From contig CM055871.1 in the NCBI GenBank assembly GCA_029582165.1, forward strand, positions 55,086,112 through 55,150,111: a DNA stretch of 64,000 nucleotides, given 5' to 3'. A program made the translations under genes and the position numbers. Origin of the DNA: Portulaca oleracea. Lineage: Eukaryota > Streptophyta > Magnoliopsida > Caryophyllales > Portulacaceae. Under the pieces are notes generated by a model that searched no databases, was not told the DNA's origin, and saw only the letters and a program-made list of their open reading frames with translations. This document shows, piece after piece, positions 12,294 through 23,896 of this stretch; within the stretch, counting starts at the first letter, position 1; each line of letters opens with the position of its first letter.

Positions 12294-14836
12294 AGAGCCA
12301 CCCTGTGAACCCAAATGTGGATACAAATACAGTTTTAGCAGTGGATGCAAAACCCAAGGTAACCTGTAACTATTGTGGGAAGCTTGGCCATGTTATTTTT
12401 GAATGTAGGAAACTCAAATACAAGAACAGCAAGAACTCAGGAGCTCATGGCCAGTTCCAAAATCGTTCATATTACTCCAACGGGCAATCTTCAAATCGTC
12501 CATATCACACTACTGGTGCAGTGACAAATGATTCATCTCCAACCTTCTCCCTCGACGATATTCAATCCATCCTCAGGCAACTTGCTGGACGCTCTGCAGC
12601 ATCTCCAGTGACTACTGATGCTTCCGCCTCTTCCGCACTCTCTGTCAATCCAGGTACCTCATGCTCTTGGTTTTATGACTCTGGTTGTTGTAATCATATG
12701 ACATATGAACCTGGCCTGCTTACGTCAGACTTGAGCCCTGTGCAAACATCTCATGTCCATACAGCTAATAATTCTACATTGAATGTCAGTCATATTGGTG
12801 ATATTTCAACTGCAAATTTGACCCTGCCTGATGCATTCTTAGTTCCAGAACTCACATTGAATCTTATATCTGTTGGGCAATTATGTGAACTTGGTTATGA
12901 AGTGCGTTTCTCAGATCATGGATGTGTTGTTCAGGACCCTCGAACGAGACAGATAGTTGGGACAGGCCGTAAAGTTGGTCGTTTGTACAAGCTTGTCTCC
13001 TTGTTGGTTCCGAATAAAGCTACTGCTCGTTGCGGTGCCGTGGTTTCACCGGAGATATGGCATTCCCGATTGGGTCATGTTTCTTACTCTAGATTACGTT
13101 CTCTAGCCTCTAGTGGTGCTTTAGGTCAAGTGACAGTTAATAAATTTGATTGTCAATCATGTCAGTTAGCAAAGTTCCATGCTTTGCCTTTTACTAATAA
13201 TAATTCAATTTCGCAAGCACCTTTTGATCTCATACACTCTGATATTTGGGGCCCTTCCCCAACTGCTACTATGGGAGGATCACGTTATTTTGTGATATTT
13301 GTGGATGACTTCTCTCGATACACTTGGATTTATCTCCTCAAAAATCGATCTGAATTGCCCCAAATTTACTCTGATTTTGCTACTATGGTTCACACTCAGT
13401 TTTCTGCTACTATCAAGGCTTTTCGATCAGATAATGCACAAGAATATAAAGAGAAGACTTTTTTGAAATTCCTTGCTGCACATGGCACTTTGGCCCAATA
13501 TTCATGTCCAGGGACATCACAACAAAATGGTCGTGCAGAGCGGAAACATCGACACATTCTTGAAACAGTACGTGCTCTTCTTATTTCTGCTACTTGCCCA
13601 GAATCCTTTTGGGGTGAAGCTGCTCTTACTGCCGTATATACAATTAATCGGGTTCCTTCTCCGGTAATTGAGAACAAAACTCCCTATGAACGTTTACATG
13701 GGTGTGAGCCCTCTTATGATCTCCTTCGAGTCTTTGGATGTGCTTGTTTTGTGATGTTGCAGCCCCATGAACGCACCAAGTTAGAACCTCGTGCTCGATT
13801 GTGTTGCTTCCTTGGATATGGTATTAACCATAAAGGATATCGTTGTTGGGATCCAATCTCCAAGAGGCTCCGAGTCTCTCGTCATGTTGTATTCTGGGAA
13901 CATACCATGTTCTCGTCACTCACTAGCTTCCAAATTTCTCAAGTTGATTCTTCTTATTTCACTGATGTAGGCATTAATCTTTTTCCTGATGATAGTGGCC
14001 CACTTCAGGACATGGCACCTGTGTCACCTCCTATCATACCAGACGCTTCCCCATCTATGGATGTGTGCTTACCAGATCATCATGTTGATCCTCATGCATC
14101 TACTGAGTTGACAGATTCCAGGCATGATACAAATATCACGTCAGGCTTACCTACAAGCCCGTCGTTGCGTCGTTCTTCCCGAGTAAGTCATACACCGACT
14201 TATTTACAAGATTATCATTGTCATTCTATTATTGCTGCTATTCATGAGCCCCACACATTTAGAGAAGCTCAGAGTGATCCCAATTGGCAGCATGCCATGC
14301 ATGAAGAACTGGCAGCTTTACACAAGACGGGCACGTGGGATATGGTGGACCTCCCCGCTGATAAAGCTGCTATAGATTGCAAATGGGTATATAAAATCAA
14401 GACTCGGTCAGATGGATCAATTGAAAGGTATAAAGCTCGACTTGTTGCAAAGGGGTATCACCAGGAATACGGGATTGACTATGAAGAAACGTTTGCACCC
14501 GTGGCTCGACTAACCTCAGTAAGAAGTTTATTGGCTATTGCTGCTGCAAAAAATTGGAAGCTCTTCCAGATGGATGTAAAGAATGCTTTTCTTAATGGTG
14601 ACCTTCAAGAAGAGGTATATATGAAGCCTCCTCCTGGATATAACCATCCACCAAACAAAGTCTGTCGTCTTCGAAAAGCATTGTACGGGTTAAAACAAGC
14701 TCCACGAGCTTGGTTTGCGAAATTCAGCTCACCGCCCATCGCTTTGGGTTTCGTTCTAGCCCACATGATAATGCTCTCTTCATCCGCTCTACGGGTAAGG
14801 GTTCTGTCCTACTCCTACTTTATGTCGATGATATGA
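12260..14836 (+). pseudogene. Copia gag zinc knuckle, protease, integrase, first part of RT
   Basis: Open frame of 858 residues. Domains in order: CX2CX4HX4C zinc knuckle (12365-12406), aspartic protease with DSG (Asp codon at 12677), GAG-pre-integrase with an HSRLGH motif near 13062, an integrase core with [22 protein letters not shown] and [11 protein letters not shown] (DDE residues recognisable), and the start of a copia-type reverse transcriptase ([40 protein letters not shown]). The frame is lost about 14730, just after the QAPRAW motif. The YVDD active site therefore falls in the next frame. Confidence 0.9.
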
Positions 14837-15764
14837 TCATTACCGGTGATGGCCTCCAAGGAATACAAACCTTGAAACGCTCTCTTTGCCAAGAGTTTGA
14901 GATGAAAGATTTAGGTCTGCTCAGCTACTTTTTGGGATTGGAAGTTGCTTCCAACTCACAAGGCTACTTTCTGTCACAAGCCAAGTATGCGGTGATCTCA
15001 TATCACGCGAGGTTAACGGACAATAAAATAGCTTCATCTCTGTTGAGGCCAATCCCAAGTTCTCACTGTGATGGAACACTCTTGAAAGATGCTACCTTGT
15101 ATCAACTCGTTGGAAGTCTTGTTTATCTCATCAGAACACGACACGACATCGCGTATCCGCCCATTTGGTAAGTCAATTCATGGCCGCTCCTCGCACTAAC
15201 CATTATGCAGCTGTACTTCGCATATTGCGCTATGTCAAGGGTACACTTTTCCTAGGGCTGTCTTTTCCTTATGGTTCTTCACTAGAATTGACAGCCTACT
15301 CAGATTCAGATTGGGCTGGAGATATCACAGACCGTCGTTCCACTACAGGTTATTGTTTCTTTTTGGGTGATTCATTGGTTTCATGGCGTAGCAAGAAACA
15401 AAATGTGGTTGCTCGATCCAGTACCAAAGCTGAATATCGAGCCCTTGCCGATACGACATCTGAACTAGTGTGGTTGCGATGGTTACTTGAAGATTTGGGT
15501 GTACGTCAACTTAAGCCAACCACAATTTTCTGTGACAATCGAAGTGCTGTTCAAATAGCTCATAATGATGTGTTTCATGAGCGTACTAAGCATATAAAAG
15601 TTGATTGTCACTTTGTCAGACACCATCTTTCACAGAAAAATTTGTCCCTTGCTTCAGTTCCTTCTAGTAAGCAGACTGCAGACATCTTTACCAAGTCTCT
15701 TTTACCGGGTCGTTTTCAACATTTGGTTTCCAAACTCAATATGGTTGTTGTATCATCCTATTGA
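14710..15764 (+). pseudogene. Copia RT C-terminal part and RNase H, two frames
   Basis: Two overlapping frames, 14710-15171 and 15165-15764. The first carries the reverse transcriptase active site YVDD (14821-14832) and FEMKDLGLLSYFLGLEV. The second carries the copia RNase H region with YSDSDWAGD, RRSTTGYCFF, SSTKAEYRAL and HIKVDCHFVR, and ends in the usual ADIFTKSL tail. Small disturbances relative to the family pattern lie between 14990 and 15160. The missing bases often fall at CTG- or CAG-like words. Confidence 0.88.
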
Positions 15765-15765
15765 G

Positions 15766-15777
15766 TTTGAGGGGGGA
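15766..15777 (+). other. Polypurine tract of copia element
   Basis: The purine-rich run GAGGGGGGA sits directly before the 3' LTR. It is the plus-strand DNA primer in the retrotransposon cycle. Confidence 0.85.
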
Positions 15778-15964
15778 TGTTAGAATATATATGTAAATAT
15801 GTATACAAATCACCTATTCTGATTTGATTTATATTCTCCTTGATTGTAGGTCATATAATTATTTCCTTCTAGAATTAGGACTCTCTATGTGTATATATAC
15901 TAGTCCTCTGTACCTTGATTACATAATACATACAATAATATCTTTTTAGCCACATTTAGTTTCA
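15778..15964 (+). repeat. 3' LTR of copia element (187 bp)
   Basis: Copy of 11246-11432, no mismatch seen by eye. Followed by the second AAGGT target-site copy at 15965-15969. Confidence 0.93.
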
Positions 15965-16303
15965 AAGGTGGGGCCGCGCTCGAGCGTCCCAGATAATCAG
16001 GATCCAAATCGAATGGTCTCGTCTTCAAGGTGAAGATGCTTTCCATGAATTTTCCAGGATTACTCTTTAATTTATAATTACTACGTCAATCACACTCAGT
16101 ACTCAATGTATTTTCCTAATTACAACAATAACATTGGCTCACTAGCTATACTCTGAAAATGAGTATACTCCAGCATATATATATATATATGATGCATAAA
16201 GTAGAGAATGTGAATGTTGAGATTATGTTATAGTACTAGAATTGTTGGATATATTTACCCTAATCGAGGGAAGAAAAAAAGCCATGGACAGCTAGCTAGC
16301 TTT

Positions 16304-16428
16304 GGTTTGCAATTGCATTCCACTGCACAAGAATATCTTCCTCGTGATCATTAACAGCGATTAGACTGGAATTGAATTGTGGTCACGAGGAAGATAGATA
16401 TTGTTGTGCAGTGGAATTGGTAGCTATA
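16304..16428 (+). ncRNA. Candidate miRNA-like hairpin
   Basis: The left arm ATTCCACTGCACAAGAATAT continues into CTTCCTCGTGATC (about 16315-16350). The right arm (about 16379-16417) carries its reverse complement, with one substitution, one C/T difference and a 4-base bulge. This gives a stem of about 38 paired bases over a loop of about 30 bases. Size and quality match a plant miRNA precursor, but I recognise no known family. It could instead be a small foldback repeat. Evidence is structural only. Confidence 0.4.
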
Positions 16429-16429
16429 T

Positions 16430-17750
16430 TCACTCAATCTGTCTTGGCTTTTTGGACAAGTAACTTAATGTCCTCACTTTCCAGTTTTCTTCCTATGCAT
16501 CTCATACCTTTCTGTAAGTGTTGTTTCTTTGTTTGTTTTACTCTTGTTTATTTGTCTGCGCTTGATGTTGTTGGAATTCTTTTGCCCTTTTTACAATCTT
16601 GCCTTTTTATCTCAAGAAAAAAAACATAAAGGGTTAAATTTAACTTGAAAAATTGCTATTTTTACCCTTTAACATTTTGAATATTTGATATATATGGTTT
16701 ACAAAGATCTTATCATCATTCATTTAATTTGTAAAATACTTTATTAAACCTTGTCTATTTCTTTTCTTCAATTTACATTGTAATGGACGAAACCTAAATG
16801 TCTCAATGTCTCATTAAACATTTTTATTTCATAGAGTAATATGTAGCGAACATCTTTTTAAATATTGGACTAATAAAAATCAATATTTTTAAATTATAAA
16901 AATTTAAAGATAAAATTGCTATGTTCAACTAGTTCATACCTCTTACTCACATAGTGTTCTACAAATATCCTCAATTATGAAGATGATTGTGTTGGGCCTC
17001 TTACTATTATAGTAATTGTCAAGGCAAGTACTCCAAATACATATTTGGAATATTCCATTGGCATATGTATTATATTGCAAATTGTTATATTATCTTATTT
17101 ATTTATTTATTTATTTATGCTCTATTATCTTTTCAAAAGGTAGATTATATAAATCTAAATCAAATGCGAGGTATGGTTTGAAATTTTTAATAAAAAGGAT
17201 TCGTCGATACTAGATAATGTTGTATGAATATGTTACATAAATTAGAAAGTTTATTTATTTGAGATTTCATATAAATATATTGTTTGAATATATTTGTTTT
17301 AGGTCTTTAATTATTTTTTCATGATCTTTATTGTAAGTATTGTTTGACGTTTATTAATGAAATGGTTTGGTTTGATTAAAAACAGGCTTATCATTATAAG
17401 TATAACCAAACAATGAATGGATTGATGGTGAATAAAGGGTAACCTCCGAAAAGGCTAAAACTAAAAATCTATAAACTAAAAAAAAAAAAAAGAACAAGTA
17501 TTAATGAGAATAGGTCCATATAAAATTAAAGTAGCATTTGGTAATTCCCCCTGGAAATGTAAAAAGCAGAATTATTGACATGTCATTTTCAGTTTTAATT
17601 GTAAAAATCATATTAGATGAGTTGAAACTGCAACCAGCATCGAATCCCCTTTCCCTCCCCAGTAATAAATCTTCAAAAAGGACTTCTCCGCAGACAAATA
17701 GTACTCCCCACTTACCCCCTAAAAATCCTCTCCAACCGAAATCGAAATCA
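16430..17750. other. AT-rich spacer
   Basis: Nothing coding recognised. Contains TTTA tetranucleotide runs near 17097-17118, an A-run near 17480, and a CT/CCC-rich leader from about 17640 to 17753 that probably is the promoter and 5' UTR of the next gene. Confidence 0.5.
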
Positions 17751-17753
17751 GAA

Positions 17754-18149
17754 ATGGCGGTGCACATGGTGGCTGTGGCGGCGGCGCTCCACCTGAGTAG
17801 GGGCGGCGCGGCCGCCGGAAGAACAACCCAAGTGGTGGCCAGCTTGGCGTGGCCTTATCTGCTGAGGTTGTGTCTCAGCCTCAGAATTGCCCACCAAGAT
17901 CTGGTTTCTGCCACCAGGCTCTTCCTCTTTCAGCTCACTCAGATTCTCACTCTTGATCACCATCATCATCATGATGATCAGATTCCGGTTGATCAGACGG
18001 CTAGTAACAGCCGCAGCAGGTGGGGCCGAGCTCTGCGATTGGTCCGTGGGAGATTGGATGAAGCTAGAAGAAGGGTAGTTGTAACTTTTCCACACAGTGA
18101 TGAAGAAGCAGCTAATGATCTCCATCTTTTATCCATGATTTCCCTTTAA
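17754..18149 (+). CDS. Hypothetical 131-aa protein, intronless
   Basis: I do not recognise this protein. The ATG at 17754 is chosen because coding-like composition starts there (MAVHMVAVAAALHLSRGG). The open frame extends further up to 17538, but that part looks like CT-rich leader. Residues 1-65 are Ala/Leu-rich, with a moderately hydrophobic stretch (SLAWPYLLRLCLSLRI). A poly-His run (HHHHH) follows, then a basic Arg-rich segment (RSRWGRALRLVRGRLDEARRR) and an acidic C-terminus. GC content is clearly higher than its surroundings, and the CT-rich leader plus AT-rich 3' flank look like a real plant gene. There is no operon-like or functional link to neighbours. The N-terminus could be an organelle-targeting peptide, but this is a guess. 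Confidence 0.6.
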   Translation: MAVHMVAVAAALHLSRGGAAAGRTTQVVASLAWPYLLRLCLSLRIAHQDLVSATRLFLFQLTQILTLDHHHHHDDQIPVDQTASNSRSRWGRALRLVRGRLDEARRRVVVTFPHSDEEAANDLHLLSMISL

Positions 18150-18621
18150 TTTTTAGTTACTAAATTCATGGGTTGATGGAGTTTTTGGTCAATTCCCATC
18201 TTATTGTATGAGTTTTTGTTGACATGAAATGCAATGTGGGCAATTAATTAAGTATTAGCTCATGTTCTACTTATGTATGTGAAAGTAGACTATGTAATAT
18301 TATTGTATCATATAGAAGAATATATAAACTCTAGTTCCTCTTTTTAAAGTTTAGTTTTGTAGCAGTTGTGATCTAAGAGATAAAACATCAATATATATGT
18401 TCAATTGTCACTTTTCTAGCGTATTATTGTAGCCCTTTTTTTTTTGTTTTTTTAAACTGTGTCTTCTTTTATCAACAATAACTACTAACAGTAGCATATT
18501 TTCTTTATTGTTGATTAATAATTAAAATAATTAACAATTAAACACGAATATAGGATAGGTAGCTATTTCTGCTAGAAGCTCATAATAATAAGTGGTTCCA
18601 TTCAATATAACATATTTTAGG
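18150..18621. other. Downstream flank, AT-rich
   Basis: 3' flank of the 131-aa gene. No other signal seen. Confidence 0.5.
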
Positions 18622-18856
18622 CCTGTCTATATCATGCGGTTGTGATGCATCTGTACACTTCATGATAGCCACAACTCACCGCATTTCACCGCAAATCATT
18701 ACTTTTCTCTCTCCTCACTCTTCTCTCTCCTCACTTTTCTCCTCTACTATTTACATTCTCTCTCCTCACCTACCCCACATACCAATAATCTACCACAATT
18801 CCACCACACCCCACCACACCACACCGCAAAATACCGCAGAAAAGAACAGGGTCTAA
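18622..18856. repeat. Probable MITE related to the 10137 element
   Basis: Ends are GGCCTGT at the left and ACAGGGTC at the right, partly inverted. The interior is rich in CACCGCAAA and ACCGCAGA words, the complement of the TTGCGGT words of 10137-10272, plus CT-rich runs (CTCTCTCCTCAC repeated). The TIR is degraded and the target duplication is not clean (TTA against TAA). Confidence 0.4.
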
Positions 18857-21195
18857 GGTCCTCTTCGATAAAATATGCGATATGAATGGCATATGATTTT
18901 TAGGAAATTATCATATGATGACCTTGAACCTTAGCATTTTTTTCACTGGATGCCCTTGTATTTACCTTTTTCTAACATCACACCTTGAACTTTTAAGATA
19001 TTTTCTAGCATGTCATTGAACATTTATGAAACTCTTATCTTTTCGTTTTAATTGTTATCCGAAGAAAGTGACTAAATTTGATGACAAAAAATATGCTTTT
19101 CAGCCTTAACATCCATTACTTAAATGCAAGTTGCCTTCAAATCAAAGGCAAGAAAACTATGTTATGCAATGTAACACCTTTGCTGGAGGGTGAATATGAC
19201 AGATACCTTGAATGAATCTCATTAAAAACCTATATGATGACCTGGAGGAGGAAACACACATAATTGTGAAAATTAGCGATCCACGCGGAAGAATTCAAGG
19301 GAAACTTATAGGAAGGTGCCCATAATGGCATGGATGCGGTAAATACAAATCTTAATACGTACAGTTATGAATGCACTAAGTATGAAACTGTGGTTGTTAA
19401 TACATATAATTATGGATACACCAACTGTGAAACTTGCCCTGAAATTACTCAGAATATGAAACAAAAACATTTAAAAAAATTAAAATGGATATTTCTTAAA
19501 AATTGAAACCTCTTAATCTTATTTATAATTTTATGGTCCAAATGCTTCATGGATCATCCCTTGAAGTCAATAACCCAATAGATATATGCACATGTAAGTT
19601 TGGATCCCCTTGTTATGAAGCCCAAAAGGCAAAAGCACAACCCATGATAAGAGAAAGTTAATCAAAGTGGGCTTAGATTGGAGAGGGCTAAGGTCCGAAA
19701 GGTTTTCAACATTATATTGGGCTGATTGGGCCTTAAGCTTGCCCTGGTTTAGGGTTTAGGGTTAGGGTTTTAAACAAAACCCCCCTAAAACTAAAAGGTT
19801 GTGAAATTCCATTAAAAAAAATAAATAAACATCCCTTGTAAAAGATCTTGTAGTGTAGAATTTGTTTCCCTATAACAAACCAAAGAGTTCACAATATAGG
19901 TTTATTTTCCATTGAATTAAGCTAACTTTACAGCTCATTTAAATAATTATAAATCATAAATTAGTGGTATTCTTCACCTTAAAGCCATGAAAGCGGACCC
20001 ATAATATTGGCCGCATGTTTTTCTTACTCCACGACTTTAATCGGGATAATTAATTCCAAGGGTGAGTTTCATTGTGGGAAAAAAAAAGTAGACAAAAGAA
20101 GAAAAAAAGCAGCAACCTTATCCATAATTTAAATCAACTTAATTAGCATAGCACAACAAAACAACAAAGATAAAAAGAAAAGAAAAGAAAAGTTAGTTCA
20201 TTGAACAACTTAAAGCAATATTATAGTGCTATTAATCTTATCATCAAGCAATTTTGTTTGAAGCCCACAAAGAGCTATCTAACTCGTTGATATGAGCTTG
20301 ATTTGTTGTTATATGATAAATATTTAGTAATTAGTTTAGTTCCAAAAAATAACAAAGAAAAAGACAGTTAACTATATATTCTTTGTAGCTAGTTAGGCAA
20401 CCTACCTAGGTGATTAGTAAATACTCAATGCTTATAATTAAAACGTGTAATTAAGAGTTAATTTTATAATCACATACAATAATAACTATGTGATTTTATG
20501 GACATATACCAAATATGCTTGCTATTCTTCTCCACTTGAAAAGACAATAGAAACTACTACTAGTAATTATAAGAACAAAAAGGTTTTGCATGTTAGGGAA
20601 TCTATATATATCTATATTAAATAAAAGTTAGAACAAAAAGTCATGAAAACTTGAGATACTCTTGATATTAGGTGTTTGTGTTTTGTCCTAAGTTTAACTT
20701 TCTTTTCATTAAATACTGGTGAACAATTTGAACATGATAATATTGTATCTTTAATGGATGATCAACTTTGCAATTATTGTTATAATGATTTGAAAACTAA
20801 TCTCCATATGATGTTCTCATGCATTAAACCAAACAAATTGAAGGATCCTCTCATAAGAAAAGAGAACAATAATCACGTATTAGAGTAAAATAAAACATTT
20901 ACAAATAAATATTTATATAAAACAATTAAACTATCAATTAACATTAAAATCAACAAAAACAATATCCATAGTCAATAAAAGAGTTGATGATACCCTACTA
21001 ACCTTCTAAAGTTAGTGGAATTTTCATGCTCCAGCCGTGAAGGTTAAGAGGCAAAATTTACCTAACTTTATTTAGTTTACTGTTATTTTGTTTATGCCAA
21101 TCAGAAAAATAAATATCATCATATTAGCTTTTTGTTAAAAAGTTGTTTTCATTGGACACTATTACCCAGTTGAACCTTTTGGCTCTTTGACTATT
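18857..21195. other. AT-rich spacer without genes
   Basis: No coding region with support. An interstitial telomere-like stretch (TTTAGGGTTTAGGGTTAGGG) lies at about 19748-19772. It is too short to be a telomere relic and acts elsewhere as a telo-box promoter motif. A 70-codon frame at 20676-20888 has AT-rich codons and no recognisable motif; I treat it as chance. Confidence 0.5.
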
Positions 21196-21700
21196 AATGA
21201 TTGATTTTTTATTGACCCTACCTGACATTTAAGTGATCATAAATTTAAAGCCCCTCAGGTATGTTATAATTGATTTTTTATTGACTTTTCCGGTGAATTG
21301 TAAAAAAATAAATATGAAGTGACCTTTATACCCTTATTATTATTGTCTTTGACTTTCTATTAAATGTAAAATGACTTTTGTACCCTTAGTATTAATTGTT
21401 ATGACATTTTAAAACTCAATCACTTCACTGATTCCTCTCTCCTGCCCCCTCCCAAACCATCATATTTGTCTTCTACTCTCCAACATAGTATTTTTCTTCT
21501 CAAATTAAAGGGCAACATCGTAATTTCACATAGTGATATAGGGGTATTATTGTATTTTTCTATTTTCGATGATAAGTTACCGGATTCTAACACTAAAAAT
21601 CACTTTCACTAAATGTCAGGTAGGGTGAAAATTATTTTACAAATGTCGGGTGTGCAAAAATTATTACTGCATATGTCAGGTAGGATAAATATAATTAACT
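21196..21700. repeat. Possible TIR element with CCTACCTGACAT ends
   Basis: The left side has TGACCCTACCTGACATTTAAG (about 21213). The right side has inverted copies of the same word (ATGTCAGGTAGGG near 21615 and ATGTCAGGTAGGA near 21680). The middle has direct TTGATTTTTTATTGAC copies. The arrangement suggests an eroded or nested MITE; borders are uncertain. Confidence 0.4.
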
Positions 21701-22878
21701 CGATTATTTCACACCTAAATTCATAAAAGATTGTTCCAAGAGAAGAGGGAAAATTTTGAAGCAACTTTCTTTTTCAAAAATCCACTAAACACACCATTAC
21801 AATATTGTTGATGATGTGGGAAATATCAAACATTCAACTACAGAGTAAGCCCTCAAAGTAGATGGATGGCAAGTGGCTCTTTCGACTTGTACGGCTTTAC
21901 TAATTCAATGGTCAACTAAGCACGACTTGCTCTATTTTGTTCCATTTCAAAGAATATTATACTCCACTCGCGTCCTTGTATTGAGAATATTAGTAATAAA
22001 GTAGGGAAATAGTGACAGTAATATGAAAAAATTAATAATAATATTATTAAAAATTTTACGGCAGAGTGCAGAAATAATGAGAGTAATTGTGAATTATTAT
22101 ATATATTTAATAATTAATGGTCGAAATTTGTAAAAATGGATTATACATGCTCTATAAAACCATAAAATGACTAATAACATGGATTAATAATATGGAGGGG
22201 ATGGAATAGGAAGGAGTTAGGAGTTAAAAGTAGGAATAACAAAGTAATTTAGTTTTTTTAAAGCAAAAAAAAATAGTAATTAAGTTGATGATGTGTAAAG
22301 CAAGTGGTGGAATTGATAATACATAGTGGTAGTGGGGAGTTAGACCAACTGATAATCAAGTTGAAGAGAACGCGGTTAGACAAAGCGAGACAAAGCGAGC
22401 AGCCTTGACTGTTTCTATCTAAAAAGCCTATGATCACCTCCTTCTAACTATTCCGATAATCACAACTCCTCCATTGCTACTAAACTAATACCAGTAGTTC
22501 CAATGCTCTAAATTTAGGGCATGCTCAATATTCATTCATAATTAACTTTTGATTCAAAGTTATTATTATTTAGCTGATTTCATGGAGAAATTACCATTGC
22601 TTGAAAGTCCCAGCACACTGAATCTTCAAAATTGTTAAAAGGAATATGCATATTGGTCGGTAATCTAATTAATTGAAGATGCATCCACCAAGGTGGCAAT
22701 ATAGTGATCAAAATCCCATTGTTTATCTCGACGTATAAAATTTGCCACACGGAGATTTAAATTGACAATATCCTCTTGAAAGTTGTTTAGAGTCACTTGC
22801 ACGACAGTTATCTAACCAGTTTTTGATCATATTTCTGTTACCTACACGTCATCTAAGACCCTTTTCAAAGATATGTGT
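21701..22878. other. AT-rich spacer
   Basis: No gene or clear repeat recognised. Around 21955-22205 a fragment of Stowaway-type sequence may be present. Confidence 0.4.
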
Positions 22879-22880
22879 AG

Positions 22881-22955
<75 letters not shown>
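22879..22955. repeat. Compound microsatellite (TA)n(CA)n
   Basis: About nine TA units run into about 28 CA units. A long perfect dinucleotide tract is expected to be polymorphic in length. The 62-codon frame across it on - is an artefact (poly-Cys/Val). Confidence 0.95.
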
Positions 22956-22957
<2 letters not shown>

Positions 22958-23546
22958 AGGATGGATTCCAGGCTTAAGAATCTGTATGTCTAGGCTTGGT
23001 TCTAAAAAATACCTCATTAGAAAGACTTGGCCTTGAATCTTGATTTGTTCCATCCAAAGGCTAAATTAAAGAGTTTACAAAGAAAACTTATGTTTACGAC
23101 CTCCATTTTGTTGAGTTCAAATAGACTTTATTTTAAGAAAAAGTTGACAACTGACTAACATTGTCCAATTAGTTTTTCAGCTAAACATACCGATATAAAC
23201 AAGTTTAATTATTAATTTATAAAAATCATAAAAGGTAATACAACCAATAAAAAGAGTAAAAACAGAAGATACTCCCTCCATCTTTATTTAGTCATCATTT
23301 TAAGGGATGTTAGACACCAAGAACAGAAAGGATATAAATTACTTCCTTTGTTCTTTTTCATCTGATTTTTTAATTATTTTTTTTATTTCATATTGTCTAC
23401 TTTACAAGACATATTAATTACTATTTTTCTTATTTTATCTCTTACATTTATTGAATGAATCCCAATTATTAATTTTAATTAAGAATGTACCATTAATTTT
23501 CCTAGTGACTACCCTATATTTTTCTCACTACATAACTCATTAACTC

Positions 23547-23896
23547 CAAAAAATTACTTTGAGGTACCCTAACTTTTGGTGAAATGTTTTTTTGGTATCC
23601 CAACTTTTCGAAACTAATTTTGAGGTACCCTTACTTTTTGGGTTAGTAATTATTTGGTGCTTTTCCGGCAATTAATCATATTAAGTGACCAAAATGCCCT
23701 TGTTCTTTTCTTCTTGAAGAAATACCCTTGAAGAAAAGAATGAGGGTATTTCAGTCACTTAATAAAATTTATGGCCGGAAAAGTACCAAATAATTACTAA
23801 CTCAAAAAGTAAGTGTACCTCAAAATTAGTTTTGAAAAGTTGGGGTACCGAAAAATAGTTTCCCCAAATATTAAGGTACCTCCGAGTAATTTTTTG
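23547..23896. repeat. Foldback MITE (Mutator-like), 350 bp, nearly full-length inverted repeat
   Basis: Two arms of about 165 bases are reverse complements. The left arm starts CAAAAAATTACTTTGAGGTACC and the right arm ends GGTACCTCCGAGTAATTTTTTG. A short spacer lies around 23715-23735 (TTCTTCTTGAAGAAATACCC). CATTAACTC flanks both sides exactly (23538-23546 and 23897-23905), a 9-bp target duplication typical of Mutator-like elements. It has no coding capacity. Transcribed, it would fold into a long dsRNA hairpin suited to make siRNAs. Confidence 0.85.

Larger units (their letters stand above)
11246..15964 (+). mobile_element. Ty1/copia LTR retrotransposon, recent insertion
   Basis: Complete copia element of 4719 bp: 5' LTR, PBS, gag, protease, integrase, reverse transcriptase, RNase H, polypurine tract, 3' LTR. 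The order integrase before reverse transcriptase is diagnostic of copia. The perfect 5-bp duplication AAGGT flanks it (11241-11245, 15965-15969). The two LTRs look identical base for base, so insertion was very recent. Yet the coding region needs at least three frame changes (near 12228, near 14730 and near 15160) plus small irregularities between 14990 and 15160. It is therefore defective as written, unless the indels are assembly errors. Confidence 0.95.
11065..16033 (+). pseudogene. Possible small host gene split by the copia insertion
   Basis: A 46-codon frame opens at ATG 11065 with an N-terminus MVLGKSQAVLGSMVVPFLIR that looks hydrophobic and coding. Separately, a frame reading IALNHDYSFFK at 11211-11243 runs into the copia target site. 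If the element and one AAGGT copy are removed, that frame continues without a break as VGPRSSVPDNQDPNRMVSSS to a TGA at 16031-16033. The two parts are in different frames. A short intron (for example 11143-11210, with a weak GC donor) could join them, but I cannot prove it. I do not recognise the product. What is seen is only frame continuity across an excised insertion; that it is a gene is inferred. Confidence 0.3.

Noticed and set aside
19748..19772. Telomere-like TTTAGGG run as a chromosome-end relic
   Set aside because: Only about three units; such short runs are common telo-box motifs.
20676..20888. 70-residue frame on +
   Set aside because: AT-rich, no motif, no gene context.
22865..23053. 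62-residue frame with poly(Cys-Val)
   Set aside because: Translation of the CA microsatellite.
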